This document shows positions 36,291 to 44,258 of a DNA stretch of 64,000 nucleotides, piece after piece. Under the pieces are notes generated by a model. It was not told the DNA's origin and searched no databases. It saw only the letters and a list, made by a program, of their open reading frames with translations. Every line of letters starts with the position of its first letter. The first letter of the stretch is position 1. Position numbers and translations under genes: made by a program. Source of the DNA: Leucobacter sp. cx-42 (GTDB lineage: Bacteria > Actinomycetota > Actinomycetes > Actinomycetales > Microbacteriaceae); NCBI RefSeq assembly GCF_014529985.1, contig NZ_JACVMU010000001.1:62001-126000 (forward strand), given 5' to 3'.

Positions 36291-37112
36291 GTGAACGCTT
36301 GGGGGCAACCGTCACTCGGTCAGACCGCGGCTTCGCTCGACACTGATGCTCAGTCGTCGAGCGTCGCCGCGGTGACGCAGAGCATCTCATCGGCGATCTC
36401 GATGGGCATGCTCAGCGTGGGTGAACGGCTGCCGCCCGAGATTGACCTTGCGCATCAGTTCGGGATCGCAGTGGCGACTCTGCGGAAGGCGCTCGCCCAG
36501 CTTCGTGAGCAGGGCGTCGTTGAAACGCGTCGTGGGCGCAGTGGTGGCACGTTCATTGTGCAGACCCCGTTCCCCAAGCCAGAGGAGCTGTGCGCGTCGC
36601 TTGAACGCACGAGCGTGATCGCGCTCCGCGACTTCTTTGATGAGCACGCAGCGATCTCCGGGATGGCCGCTCGTCTCGCTGCGGAGCGCACCCAGCTCGG
36701 ACAGCGCACGCGCCTCGCGGAGTTCGCCTTCCAGGCCCGCGATGCCCGCACCATGCGTGACCGCGCGATGGCTGACAGCCGCTTCCACTTTGAAATCGCG
36801 GTGCTGAGCCAGTCGGCACGGCTCCTTGCCGCTGAGCAGCGACTCCAGTCTGAGCTTTCCCCGTTCCTGTGGTGCGACGAGGTCTGCAGTGCTTCAACGC
36901 ACCTCGCATTCACTGAACATCTCGCGATGGTGATGGCGATCGAGCAGCAGGATGCCGAGACCGCAGAGCGTCTCGCGGTCGAGCACGTGCACGGCAACAT
37001 GCACCTCATCATCACTGGCAAGTTGGCCCTCAACCGCAAACAGCTTGATGGCAGCGATGCAGCTCGCCAAGCGACTGGGGCTGTCCGATCTGGCACGAAG
37101 GGGAAGCAATGA
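36291..37112 (+). CDS. GntR family regulator, FadR-like
   Basis: This 273-residue regulator has an N-terminal GntR winged helix (MLSVGERLPPEIDLAHQFGIAVATLRKALAQLREQGVVETRRGRSGGTFI) and a C-terminal all-helical FCD/FadR effector domain (residues ~105-245). The start is uncertain: GTG at 36291 gives a normal-length leader before the DNA-binding domain, though the Shine-Dalgarno is weak. It follows kgd by 7 bp, so it may be partly co-transcribed with it. Its stop overlaps the start of the Cache-domain gene (ATGA). The leftward P450/glutamine-synthetase operon ends 48 bp beyond that pair, so this is the likely regulator of the amine cluster. Confidence 0.88.
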   Translation: MNAWGQPSLGQTAASLDTDAQSSSVAAVTQSISSAISMGMLSVGERLPPEIDLAHQFGIAVATLRKALAQLREQGVVETRRGRSGGTFIVQTPFPKPEELCASLERTSVIALRDFFDEHAAISGMAARLAAERTQLGQRTRLAEFAFQARDARTMRDRAMADSRFHFEIAVLSQSARLLAAEQRLQSELSPFLWCDEVCSASTHLAFTEHLAMVMAIEQQDAETAERLAVEHVHGNMHLIITGKLALNRKQLDGSDAARQATGAVRSGTKGKQ

Positions 37113-37816
37113 CCGCTTCGCTCCGCACCCAAGGAACCGTCGAGGCGGTCAACGCCTGGTTCACCGAGCGATTCTCACGCCTGGCTGACCTCTCCGATCG
37201 GTTTCTCGCAAAGATTGACCTGAATTCCGGTGGCCTGATCGATGTCACGGCAAGCATGCAGCGTCAGCTTCGCTTGATCGCTGAACAGTATCTTGAAGAC
37301 AACGCATCGGTAGACGGCTGCGGACTCATCTTCTCGCGGACAGCAATGGGCACCGAGAACGGCCACATCGAGTGGTGGGTCCGTGAAGACGAGCAACGGT
37401 TCGCTCGCTACTCGTTTGGCGTCGTGCCCGGCGGTGACCGCTACTACGATTACGAACACCACGAGTGGTTCATTCGCGCGTTCCACGAGGATGTCCCGGT
37501 GTTTGTCGGGCCGTACCTCGACTACCTCGGCGTCGAAGCATACGTGACCACGCTGACTCTGCCCGCGACGCTCAACGGTACTCGCATCGGCGTCGTCGGC
37601 AACGATATTCAGCTCGCAGACCTCGAAAAGAGCCTGCTGCCGCTGCTGCTCGGATGCCCCACTGACGCGATTCTTATTGGCACACACAACAACGTGCTCA
37701 TCAGCAATTCGGCGAATTACCTGCCCGGCGCGCAGGTCCCCAACGATCTTGCTGGGTTCCGCCGGGTGTCGGTAGAACCGCTGAGTATCGGGCTTGAACT
37801 GCTGCTTGCCGAGTAG
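37109..37816 (+). CDS. Stand-alone cytoplasmic Cache (PDC) sensor-domain protein
   Basis: This 235-residue protein appears to consist of a single PDC/Cache ligand-binding domain. The segment YYDYEHHEWFIRAFHEDVPVFVGPYLDYLGVEAYVTTLTLPATLNGTRIGVVGNDIQLADLEK, at roughly 112-175, has the usual order: aromatic ligand-pocket box, Tyr-x-Asp, threonine strand, then GVVGNDI. There is no signal peptide, membrane helix or output domain, although Cache domains normally sit outside the membrane on receptors. It is translationally coupled to the GntR gene by a 4-bp overlap. I infer that it supplies ligand sensing to the GntR protein or binds a cytoplasmic amine or amino acid. Confidence 0.82.
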   Translation: MTASLRTQGTVEAVNAWFTERFSRLADLSDRFLAKIDLNSGGLIDVTASMQRQLRLIAEQYLEDNASVDGCGLIFSRTAMGTENGHIEWWVREDEQRFARYSFGVVPGGDRYYDYEHHEWFIRAFHEDVPVFVGPYLDYLGVEAYVTTLTLPATLNGTRIGVVGNDIQLADLEKSLLPLLLGCPTDAILIGTHNNVLISNSANYLPGAQVPNDLAGFRRVSVEPLSIGLELLLAE

Positions 37817-37863
37817 CTGATGAGCACGTGTGGTGCTGGTCTCGCGGTGTTGTGTGATGCCGC

Positions 37864-38586
37864 CTAGCGTGCCTGGGTGATGACCGCTGCGAAGCGATCC
37901 GCAATTGGCAGCCACGCCGCTCCGAGCCGAGGCTCGGCGTCCGTGACCGCTGCAATAATCTGGCGCGGATCGAGCCCCAACTCATCGAGGCTTTCGGGAT
38001 CCTCGTCGACCCAGTCACTTGCGGTCGGGCCAAGCGCTTCTGGGTGGAACTGCACGCCCCATGCCGCCGATCCAACGCGGAATGCTTGGTTCGCACACGC
38101 GTCGCTTGAGGCCAGGACCTCGGTGTTCAGCGGCAGGGTGTCAGCTTCGAGCCAGTGCCACTGCACGACCGGAAGCGATGCGCTTGCGATACCTCCGAAT
38201 ACGGGATCCGCGCTCGCAGACTCAGCGAATTCCACCTTGCACAGACCAACTTCTGGGCCGGCAGGCATCGTTCGGACATGACCGCCGGCCGCCGTCGCAA
38301 GCAGTTGCGCACCGAGGCAGATGCCGAGCATCGGGATCTCACCGTCGATTGCTTCGGTGATGAGCCCGCGAGTGGCTGGAAGCCAGGGCGCCCGTTCATC
38401 CTCTGTTGGCCCCATTGCGCCGCCGAGCACGATGAGTGCGTCGAATCCGTCCAGTGAGTCAGGCACGGACTCGCCGGTGTCTGGCCCAACCGTGACAAGG
38501 TCGAGGCCGTTTGCGCGCAAACGCGGCGCGAGCTGGCCAAGGCCAGCGTTCTTCTGGTGCTCAACAACGAGTACGCGTGCGGTCAT
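37864..38586 (-). CDS. Class I glutamine amidotransferase-like protein
   Basis: This 240-residue protein has the class I amidotransferase fold with nucleophile Cys90 in MLGICLGAQLLATAAGG and the catalytic His-Glu in GVQFHPE. The sequence QWHWLEADTLP is typical of the GuaA-related stand-alone GATase1 group. No synthetase partner is fused, so it may hydrolyse a gamma-glutamyl compound rather than supply ammonia. It is the last gene of the leftward P450-GS operon and overlaps the PuuD-like gene by 4 bp. Confidence 0.85.
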   Translation of the reverse strand: MTARVLVVEHQKNAGLGQLAPRLRANGLDLVTVGPDTGESVPDSLDGFDALIVLGGAMGPTEDERAPWLPATRGLITEAIDGEIPMLGICLGAQLLATAAGGHVRTMPAGPEVGLCKVEFAESASADPVFGGIASASLPVVQWHWLEADTLPLNTEVLASSDACANQAFRVGSAAWGVQFHPEALGPTASDWVDEDPESLDELGLDPRQIIAAVTDAEPRLGAAWLPIADRFAAVITQAR

Positions 38587-39311
38587 CGTCCCTGTTCCTC
38601 TCGGTAGCGCTGTGCGCTGGTGACGAGCCAGTCAAAGAGTGCTTGCTGACGCCCGTCTTCAGCGGCGGTGTCTTCAGGATGCCACTGCATTGCCAAAACT
38701 GGTGCAGCCACATGCTCAAATGCTTCAACTACGCCGTCGGGCGCGCGACCGACCACGCGGAGATCGGCACCGATCCGCCCAATCGCTTGATGGTGATACG
38801 ACGACACCGGCAGCTGCGTCGATGCGAGCACGGCTGCCATGCGTGAGTCGGGTTCGAGCGTGACGTCGTGTACCGAATTGCGATGCACGCTGTCGGGTGC
38901 GACATCTTGGACCAGGCTGCCGCCCTGCTCGACGTTGAGGAGCTGGAATCCGCGGCAGATCGCAAGCACGGGAAGCCCCATCTCGATCGCTGCGGCGAGG
39001 AGCCCGGCTTCGAACTCGTCTTGCTCAGCAAAGTCAGCGGTGAGCGTGGCGTCACCTGCTGCCTCGCCATAGCGGGCAGGTGCGACGTCGGCTCCGCCAG
39101 GCACGAGCAGCGCGTCGAGCCCGAGGAGGCGCTCAGCTGGTTCGAGACTGCTGAGCGCAAACAGCGTGTGCGGCTCGCCGCCGGCGCGGATCACTGATTT
39201 CAGTACCGCGCCGGCGACGGCGCTGCCGTCGAATCGGAGCCCGTGCACCTGGTTAGACCACATGCCCGTTACGCCGATTCGCGGCACCGCCTGCGCCTTC
39301 GTGTGCTGCAT
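38583..39311 (-). CDS. Gamma-glutamyl-gamma-aminobutyrate hydrolase-like (PuuD/peptidase C26)
   Basis: This 242-residue protein matches the peptidase C26 group of class I amidotransferase-fold hydrolases. It has the PGGADVAPARYGE loop, the nucleophile Cys119 in LAICRGFQLLNVEQGG, and His-Glu in MQWHPED. PuuD cleaves gamma-Glu-GABA to glutamate and GABA. The start at 39311 is 3 bp after the previous gene's stop and has GGAG at 6 bp, so an upstream ATG inside that gene is rejected. In operon with a glutamine-synthetase-like ligase it would remove the gamma-glutamyl group that the ligase added. Confidence 0.87.
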   Translation of the reverse strand: MQHTKAQAVPRIGVTGMWSNQVHGLRFDGSAVAGAVLKSVIRAGGEPHTLFALSSLEPAERLLGLDALLVPGGADVAPARYGEAAGDATLTADFAEQDEFEAGLLAAAIEMGLPVLAICRGFQLLNVEQGGSLVQDVAPDSVHRNSVHDVTLEPDSRMAAVLASTQLPVSSYHHQAIGRIGADLRVVGRAPDGVVEAFEHVAAPVLAMQWHPEDTAAEDGRQQALFDWLVTSAQRYREEQGR

Positions 39312-39313
39312 TT

Positions 39314-40042
39314 TTACTCCGCGTTCTTCAGTGGGAAGGGCAGCAACGGCATCCACTTCTTCCAGACGGCTTCGAGCGAGCCATCTGCGATGACCGACTC
39401 GATCGCCGCGTTGATCTCGGCTCGTAGCTCATCGTTGCCCGGTGCGACGCCGATGCCCCACCGGTTCCCCGTGAGCACGGTGAATGCCTCAACGAAGTCA
39501 GGATCTTCCTGCCCGAGCGGAATCATCACCACATCGTCATCAACGAAGCCGTCGACCTCGCCCGACCGGGTCGCCTCGATCATGTCTTTGAAGACATCGT
39601 CGCTCGCGCCAAAGTGCACCAGCTCGACACCGGGGAAGGTCTCGGCGAGCTTCATGTTCGTCGATCCGGTGATCGCGCCGATCCTGTAGCCGGCGAGATC
39701 ATCGGCCGAGCGTGCCGGGTCATCGGCTCGCACGATCAACGTCTCATTGAATACAGCGTACGGATGGGTGAAATCAACGAGTGCTGCGCGCTCTGGCGTC
39801 ATACCCTGACCGCACCAGACCGCGTCGGCGCCGCCGGCGCGCACGGTCGGGATCATGTCGTCCCACGGGACCATCACCCACTCGACACTTGCCGCGCCGC
39901 CCGCGAGCCGCGACATGACCAGCGCGGCAGCCTCCGGCTCGTATCCCCCACGGGTCTTCCCGTCCTGGCTTTTCGAGAACAGGGGCAGCGCCTCTGAGTC
40001 GATGCATGCCAGCTTGATGATTCGTTCGTTGTTGGTGCTCAC
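39314..40042 (-). CDS. Orphan solute-binding protein (SBP family 3) without signal peptide
   Basis: This 242-residue protein has the bilobal amino-acid-binding fold of SBP_bac_3: KLACIDSEALPLFSKSQDGKTRGGYEPEAAALV, then MTPERAALVDFTHPYAVFNETLIVRADD and the YRIGAITGSTNMKLAE segment. It starts MSTNNERIIKL with no signal peptide or lipobox, and no ABC permease or ATPase is nearby. A cytoplasmic location is therefore likely. It begins with GTG overlapping the stop of the glutamine-synthetase-like gene (GTGA). Possible roles are a soluble ligand sensor or buffer, or an enzyme evolved from this fold (arogenate/cyclohexadienyl dehydratases are of this type), but I see no basis for choosing. Confidence 0.82.
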   Translation of the reverse strand: MSTNNERIIKLACIDSEALPLFSKSQDGKTRGGYEPEAAALVMSRLAGGAASVEWVMVPWDDMIPTVRAGGADAVWCGQGMTPERAALVDFTHPYAVFNETLIVRADDPARSADDLAGYRIGAITGSTNMKLAETFPGVELVHFGASDDVFKDMIEATRSGEVDGFVDDDVVMIPLGQEDPDFVEAFTVLTGNRWGIGVAPGNDELRAEINAAIESVIADGSLEAVWKKWMPLLPFPLKNAE

Positions 40043-41475
40043 GGAATTGCCTCCCAGTACTGATCAAATTCCCACTGTGTAATGACTCCGCAATAGCGGG
40101 CCCATTCGTCACGCTTGAGCTGCACAAAGATACGTGTCAGCTCTTCTGGCATTGCGTTCATGAGGTACTCATCTGCCTCGAACGCCTCGATCGCCATGCC
40201 GAGCGTGTTCGGCACGAGGCCACCGTTGGCCTCGTCGCTGAGCTGGCCTGGTTCGCCTGGATCGATCCGCGACTCCAGACCGTGCTCAATTGCGGCCAGC
40301 AAGTACAGGTGCGAGAGATACGGGTTCACGCTCGCGTCTGGCAGGCGGTATTCCATACGGCCGTTGGCAGAAATGCGGATCGCAACGCCACGGGTATCGA
40401 GGCCCCAATCGGCTCCCGACGGCGCGAACTGGCCAGCGTCCCAGAAACGCTTGTACGAGTTCACAGTCGATGCCATCACCAGCATCGAACCGGGGGTGTG
40501 CCGAAGCATGCCGCCCATCGCGTGCCGCGCAAGCTCCGTCGCGTGCAGTTCGACGCGACCGTCCTCAACGACGTTTTCTGCTGGGCCGTCGCCGTCGACC
40601 TTCCACAGGCTGAGGTTGTGGTGGCAGCCATTACCCATTTTGCCGTTGTACGGCTTCGCCATGAAGCTTGCCTGAAGCCCGAGCTCACGCGCCGTCTGCT
40701 TGCAGATCTGACGGTAGGTGGTCATACGCTCTGCCGTGAGGTCGGCACGATCGTAATCCCAGTTGAGCTCAATCTGTCCGTCGTCTTCATAGTCACCCTG
40801 GATCATCGTGAAGTCGAGGGCCTTGCCGTAGCCGTACACCTTCTTGAAGACCGGGCGCATCCTCTCAAGGTTTTCGACCTGGTACGCGGGGCTCTGGTCT
40901 TCCTTCGAGACTGGTTCAATCCCGGGACCGATCCAGGTCATTTCTGGCTCGAGACCCGAACGAAGCTCCAGGCCGGTGCGCTCGGTGAAGCCACGCATCG
41001 CTGCTTTGAGGAGCGCACGAGTATCGAGCGCTACGAGCCGGCCACCGCCCTCGCCAAGATGGGGCGGATCGTACGCGGTACAGAAGATACGAGCGACCTC
41101 AGTATCCCAGGGCAGCACCTGGAAGGTCTCTGGCTCGGGAAGTCCCCAGAACTCGTGTGCGTCGACGCCACCACCGATGAGCTCGCCCTCGCGGCTCGTC
41201 TGCAGGTCAGTCAGGGCCGTGCGGTGAAACGCGATGCCCTTCTTCAACATGCGCTCATAGAGTTCTGCTGGCACGACCTTTGCGACCGTGCGCGCCCCCA
41301 GCGTCGGGAGCATGTAGTAAATGTACTTCACCCCGGTTTCGCGGATCTTGTCACTGAGTGCCTGCACGACCTCGGGTCGCAGGTTTGCGGCTTGATGTCG
41401 CGCGAACGCTGTGTCATCCGCGAGAATTTCACGCATGGCAGCGCCGAAGCTGCCACCCGTTTTCAGATCAGACAT
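40039..41475 (-). CDS. Glutamine synthetase-like gamma-glutamyl ligase (GlnA/PuuA family)
   Basis: This 478-residue ATP-dependent ligase belongs to the glutamine synthetase family. Recognisable elements are the ELRSGLEPEMTW strand with metal-binding Glu, the GQIELNWDYDRADLTAERMTTYRQICKQTA segment, the catalytic-pocket ASFMAKPYNGKMGNGCHHNLSLW, and the C-terminal RISANGRMEYRLPDASVNPYL region. The usual GSGxH reads GNGCHH. No typical adenylylation Tyr region is evident. Housekeeping GlnA would not be in this context, so ligation of glutamate to an amine is more likely, as in PuuA or ethanolamine/aromatic amine ligases. AAAGGGA precedes ATG at 41475, 46 bp after the P450 stop. Confidence 0.87.
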   Translation of the reverse strand: MSDLKTGGSFGAAMREILADDTAFARHQAANLRPEVVQALSDKIRETGVKYIYYMLPTLGARTVAKVVPAELYERMLKKGIAFHRTALTDLQTSREGELIGGGVDAHEFWGLPEPETFQVLPWDTEVARIFCTAYDPPHLGEGGGRLVALDTRALLKAAMRGFTERTGLELRSGLEPEMTWIGPGIEPVSKEDQSPAYQVENLERMRPVFKKVYGYGKALDFTMIQGDYEDDGQIELNWDYDRADLTAERMTTYRQICKQTARELGLQASFMAKPYNGKMGNGCHHNLSLWKVDGDGPAENVVEDGRVELHATELARHAMGGMLRHTPGSMLVMASTVNSYKRFWDAGQFAPSGADWGLDTRGVAIRISANGRMEYRLPDASVNPYLSHLYLLAAIEHGLESRIDPGEPGQLSDEANGGLVPNTLGMAIEAFEADEYLMNAMPEELTRIFVQLKRDEWARYCGVITQWEFDQYWEAIP

Positions 41476-41521
41476 GAGGTCCCTTTCGTCTTTGGAAGGT
41501 TCGTAATGCCGTGTCGCGTCG

Positions 41522-42742
41522 TTAGCGTACGGAGAATGTGATGGGGAGTTTGACCGGTCCGTGGTTTCCCGAGTCGGGGAGCCACTCATCGCCACCGGGG
41601 CAGGTGATATCGGTGAAGGCCTGGGCGAGCAGCGGGAGCGCAACGCTCATGTCCGCGCGCGCAATGTAATGACCGAGGCAGTGATGCACGCCGCCGCCGA
41701 AGGTGTGATGCTGCTTCCGGTCCGTCGCGTTGAGATCAATGTCAGGGTCCGGGTAGGCCTCGGGGTCGGTGCCACTCGACATCGTGAAGAGATGCACCGT
41801 GGTGCCGTTTGCGATCTGCAGCCCCTTGAACTCAAAGTCTTCGTTTGCCTCGCGTGTCACCCACCGAGTTGTGGGGTTCACACGCAGTCCTTCTTCGAGC
41901 GCAGGCTTTGCGTACTTCGCGGGATCCGCTGCGAGCAACTCCCACTGCTCGGGGTTGCGCATGAACGTCTGCAAGAGCAGACCGATCTGGTTACGGGTGG
42001 TGTCCATGCCACCGAACAGCATGAGCACGAGTGCATTCCGCAACTCTTCGGTCGTGAGCTTGTCGTCTGCCTGAGAGAACTGCACCAGGCGCGAGACGAC
42101 ATCTTCACCCGGGTGTGCCCGGCGCTCCTCGATGAGTTCATCAACGAAGTCGTAGAGTTCCTTCACTGCCTCATCAATCGCTTCGATGTCTTCCTTGATG
42201 GAGACACTCAGCGCGTAACCGACCGTGTTCGCGCGAGATGCAATGAACTTCCAATGCTTGTGATCGAGCCCCATCATTGCGCAGAGCGCACGGGTCGCAA
42301 ACGGCTCAGAGAACGCCGCGACGAAGTCAACCTCTTCCCCTGCCGCGTGCAGCGCCTTCATCTCCGCAATGAGCTCATTTGCAATGTCAGCAAACTCTGG
42401 CTCAAGTCGACGTGCAACCGCTGGCGAGAATGCGGGGTTCAGGAGTCGGCGAATGCGGTGGTGCTCGTCTCCCTCAAGCACGAGCAGGTTTTTCGCCCAC
42501 CACTCGTAGAAGATGCCGGTGTGCACCCCGTGGTGCTCCGGCCATTTTGCGCTGCCCTGGTTCAGGCTCGGGTGCTTCAGCAGCTCGGTGACTTCCTTGT
42601 ACCGCAGAATGCCGTACCCGTAGTTGGTCTTTGCGTACCAACTACGTTCACGCGCATCTCGGACCTCTTCAGAGTTCATCGCAAATGCGGGTGAAGCGAT
42701 GTCCAAATACGGCACGTCTGTGTGGGTATCCTGGCCAGTCAT
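41522..42742 (-). CDS. Cytochrome P450 monooxygenase
   Basis: This 406-residue soluble bacterial P450 has the I-helix motif GGMDTT (residues 244-249) with the acid-alcohol pair Asp247-Thr248, the K-helix E284-G-L-R287, and the heme loop FGGGVHHCLG with ligand Cys355. The N-terminal EWWAKNLLVLEGDEHHRIRRLLNPAFSP segment contains the C-helix. AAGGAG lies 6 bp before ATG at 42742. It leads an operon with a glutamine-synthetase-like ligase and gamma-glutamyl hydrolases, and is divergent from an FprA-type reductase and flavodoxin. The link to a GS-like gene recalls the mycobacterial secondary-amine P450 (CYP151, piperidine/morpholine); the substrate is inferred, not proved. Confidence 0.93.
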   Translation of the reverse strand: MTGQDTHTDVPYLDIASPAFAMNSEEVRDARERSWYAKTNYGYGILRYKEVTELLKHPSLNQGSAKWPEHHGVHTGIFYEWWAKNLLVLEGDEHHRIRRLLNPAFSPAVARRLEPEFADIANELIAEMKALHAAGEEVDFVAAFSEPFATRALCAMMGLDHKHWKFIASRANTVGYALSVSIKEDIEAIDEAVKELYDFVDELIEERRAHPGEDVVSRLVQFSQADDKLTTEELRNALVLMLFGGMDTTRNQIGLLLQTFMRNPEQWELLAADPAKYAKPALEEGLRVNPTTRWVTREANEDFEFKGLQIANGTTVHLFTMSSGTDPEAYPDPDIDLNATDRKQHHTFGGGVHHCLGHYIARADMSVALPLLAQAFTDITCPGGDEWLPDSGNHGPVKLPITFSVR

Positions 42743-42816
42743 TCGTACTCCTTTGTCGAATAAATCGTGCTTCGGCCGCCGTCGCGTCATTGCGGCCGGT
42801 CAGCAATAAGCTATCC

Positions 42817-42899
42817 ATGAATGTTTTAGATTGCAAGTAAATTCAACGAAACTTTTGCCCAATGGGAAATTCAGTTAATAAAACATTCATCGAATGAAT
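42817..42899. promoter_or_regulatory. Inverted repeats in the P450/reductase divergent promoter region
   Basis: ATGAATGTTTTA (42817-42828) and its exact reverse complement TAAAACATTCAT (42879-42890) lie 50 bp apart in the 213-bp gap. ATTCATCGAATGAAT (42885-42899) adds an overlapping palindrome. A likely -10, TACACT at 42909-42914, has TTCATC at -35 spacing (42886-42891), so the right-hand site would overlap the -35 of the reductase gene. This fits a shared operator for both directions. Confidence 0.65.
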
Positions 42900-42955
42900 C
42901 TTTATGGGTACACTAGTGCCATTGCACGCGAACCACTCAAGCAAAGGAGCTAGAG

Positions 42956-44218
42956 ATGTCGTCACCTGCGAACCTGCACATCGCGATCATTGGGGCAGGC
43001 CCCTCCGGCTGCTACCTTGCCCAGGCGCTCTCGCGCGGTCTGCCAGAAAGCACCATCACCATCTTTGATCGTTTGGCCTCGCCATTCGGCCTCATTCGCT
43101 ACGGCGTCGCCGCAGACCATCAGCACACCAAAGCCATCACGCGCCAGTTCGAACGACTCTTCGCCAGTGGCGCCGCGCGCTTTGCCGGCGACATCGAGGT
43201 CGGCAGAGATCTCTCGCTCGCAGACCTGCAGGCGAACTTCGATGCGGTCGTCTTGGCTTCTGGCCTGACGATTGACCGCCAACTGGATATTCCAGGCGCC
43301 GAACTGCCTGGCGTGCTCGGCGCAGGCGAGATCACGCGCGCCTTGAATTCGCACCCGGCATCGGCAGCGCTCCGACCAGATTTTGGGACGGAGGTCGTCA
43401 TCATTGGAGCGGGAAATGTTGCCCTCGATATTCTGCGCTTTCTGGTCAAGGATGCTGCAGGCTACGACGCGAGCGATGTCAACGACGCCTATCTCAACGC
43501 CTACCTGTCTGCTCCCGCGCAGCGTGTGACACTCGCGAGCAGATCGCGCACCGCAGAGTCCAAGGGCGATCCGCAGATGATCAAGGAGCTGGCCACACTC
43601 CCCCGCGCGCACTATTCGTCGACGACGGCGACCGCGGCTGCCCCCGATGCCGACCGCACAGCGACTGCCCGATCCGCCGCTTTTGCCGACCTGTTCTCCC
43701 CCGATCGCGCGCCGGCGCCTGGCCCCGAGGTGCACGTGCTCTTCGGTGCGACCCCCACACGCATCCTTGGCGCGGATCACGTGACCGGTGTCGAGTTTGC
43801 GCTCGGCAGCGAGACCACAGTGGTCCCGGCAACATCGGTCATCACCGCGGTCGGGTTTGCGCCTGATGCCGATGACGCATTGAGCGCGCTCACGGCAACG
43901 CCGGCGGCGAGCGGCCGCCTGGCGGCCGGCCTGTACCGTACGGGCTGGGCGAAGCGTGGCCCGAACGGCGCGATTCCAGAAAATCGCGCCTGCGCAAAGA
44001 GTGTCGCTGACGAAATGCTCGCCGATATTGAGAGCGGCGCACTCGCCCCAGCCGGGAAGACCGGATTCGCTGGGCTGCCAGACACGGTACGCGAACGCGC
44101 CGTCAGTTACGACGACTGGCTTCGCTTGGATGCGCACGAACGCAACACTGCGCTCGCGAATCGCGTACGCAACAAGCTTCCCGATCACACGTACATGGTC
44201 AAGATTGCCCGCGGGTAA
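42956..44218 (+). CDS. FprA-like NADPH-ferredoxin/flavodoxin reductase (adrenodoxin reductase type)
   Basis: This 420-residue FAD enzyme has the adrenodoxin reductase/FprA layout. The N-terminal FAD-binding IIGAGPSGCYLAQAL is followed by PFGLIRYGVAADHQHTKAI, specific to this family. The NADP-binding domain has VVIIGAGNVALDILRFL and TLASRSR, and a second FAD contact lies in GWAKRGPNGAIPENR. AAAGGAG precedes the ATG. It is divergent from the P450 and is followed after 40 bp by a flavodoxin, which implies that it passes NADPH electrons to the flavodoxin and then to the P450. Confidence 0.92.
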   Translation: MSSPANLHIAIIGAGPSGCYLAQALSRGLPESTITIFDRLASPFGLIRYGVAADHQHTKAITRQFERLFASGAARFAGDIEVGRDLSLADLQANFDAVVLASGLTIDRQLDIPGAELPGVLGAGEITRALNSHPASAALRPDFGTEVVIIGAGNVALDILRFLVKDAAGYDASDVNDAYLNAYLSAPAQRVTLASRSRTAESKGDPQMIKELATLPRAHYSSTTATAAAPDADRTATARSAAFADLFSPDRAPAPGPEVHVLFGATPTRILGADHVTGVEFALGSETTVVPATSVITAVGFAPDADDALSALTATPAASGRLAAGLYRTGWAKRGPNGAIPENRACAKSVADEMLADIESGALAPAGKTGFAGLPDTVRERAVSYDDWLRLDAHERNTALANRVRNKLPDHTYMVKIARG

Positions 44219-44258
44219 TTCAGACACTTCACGCCTCCTCGAAAGGAACCAACCAGTC

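Noticed and set aside
41522-42742. P450 as a P450cin orthologue
   Set aside because: P450cin has Asn in place of the I-helix Thr, while this enzyme keeps Asp-Thr-Thr (GGMDTT). The similarity to the cineole system is in redox partners and neighbours, not in the P450 itself.
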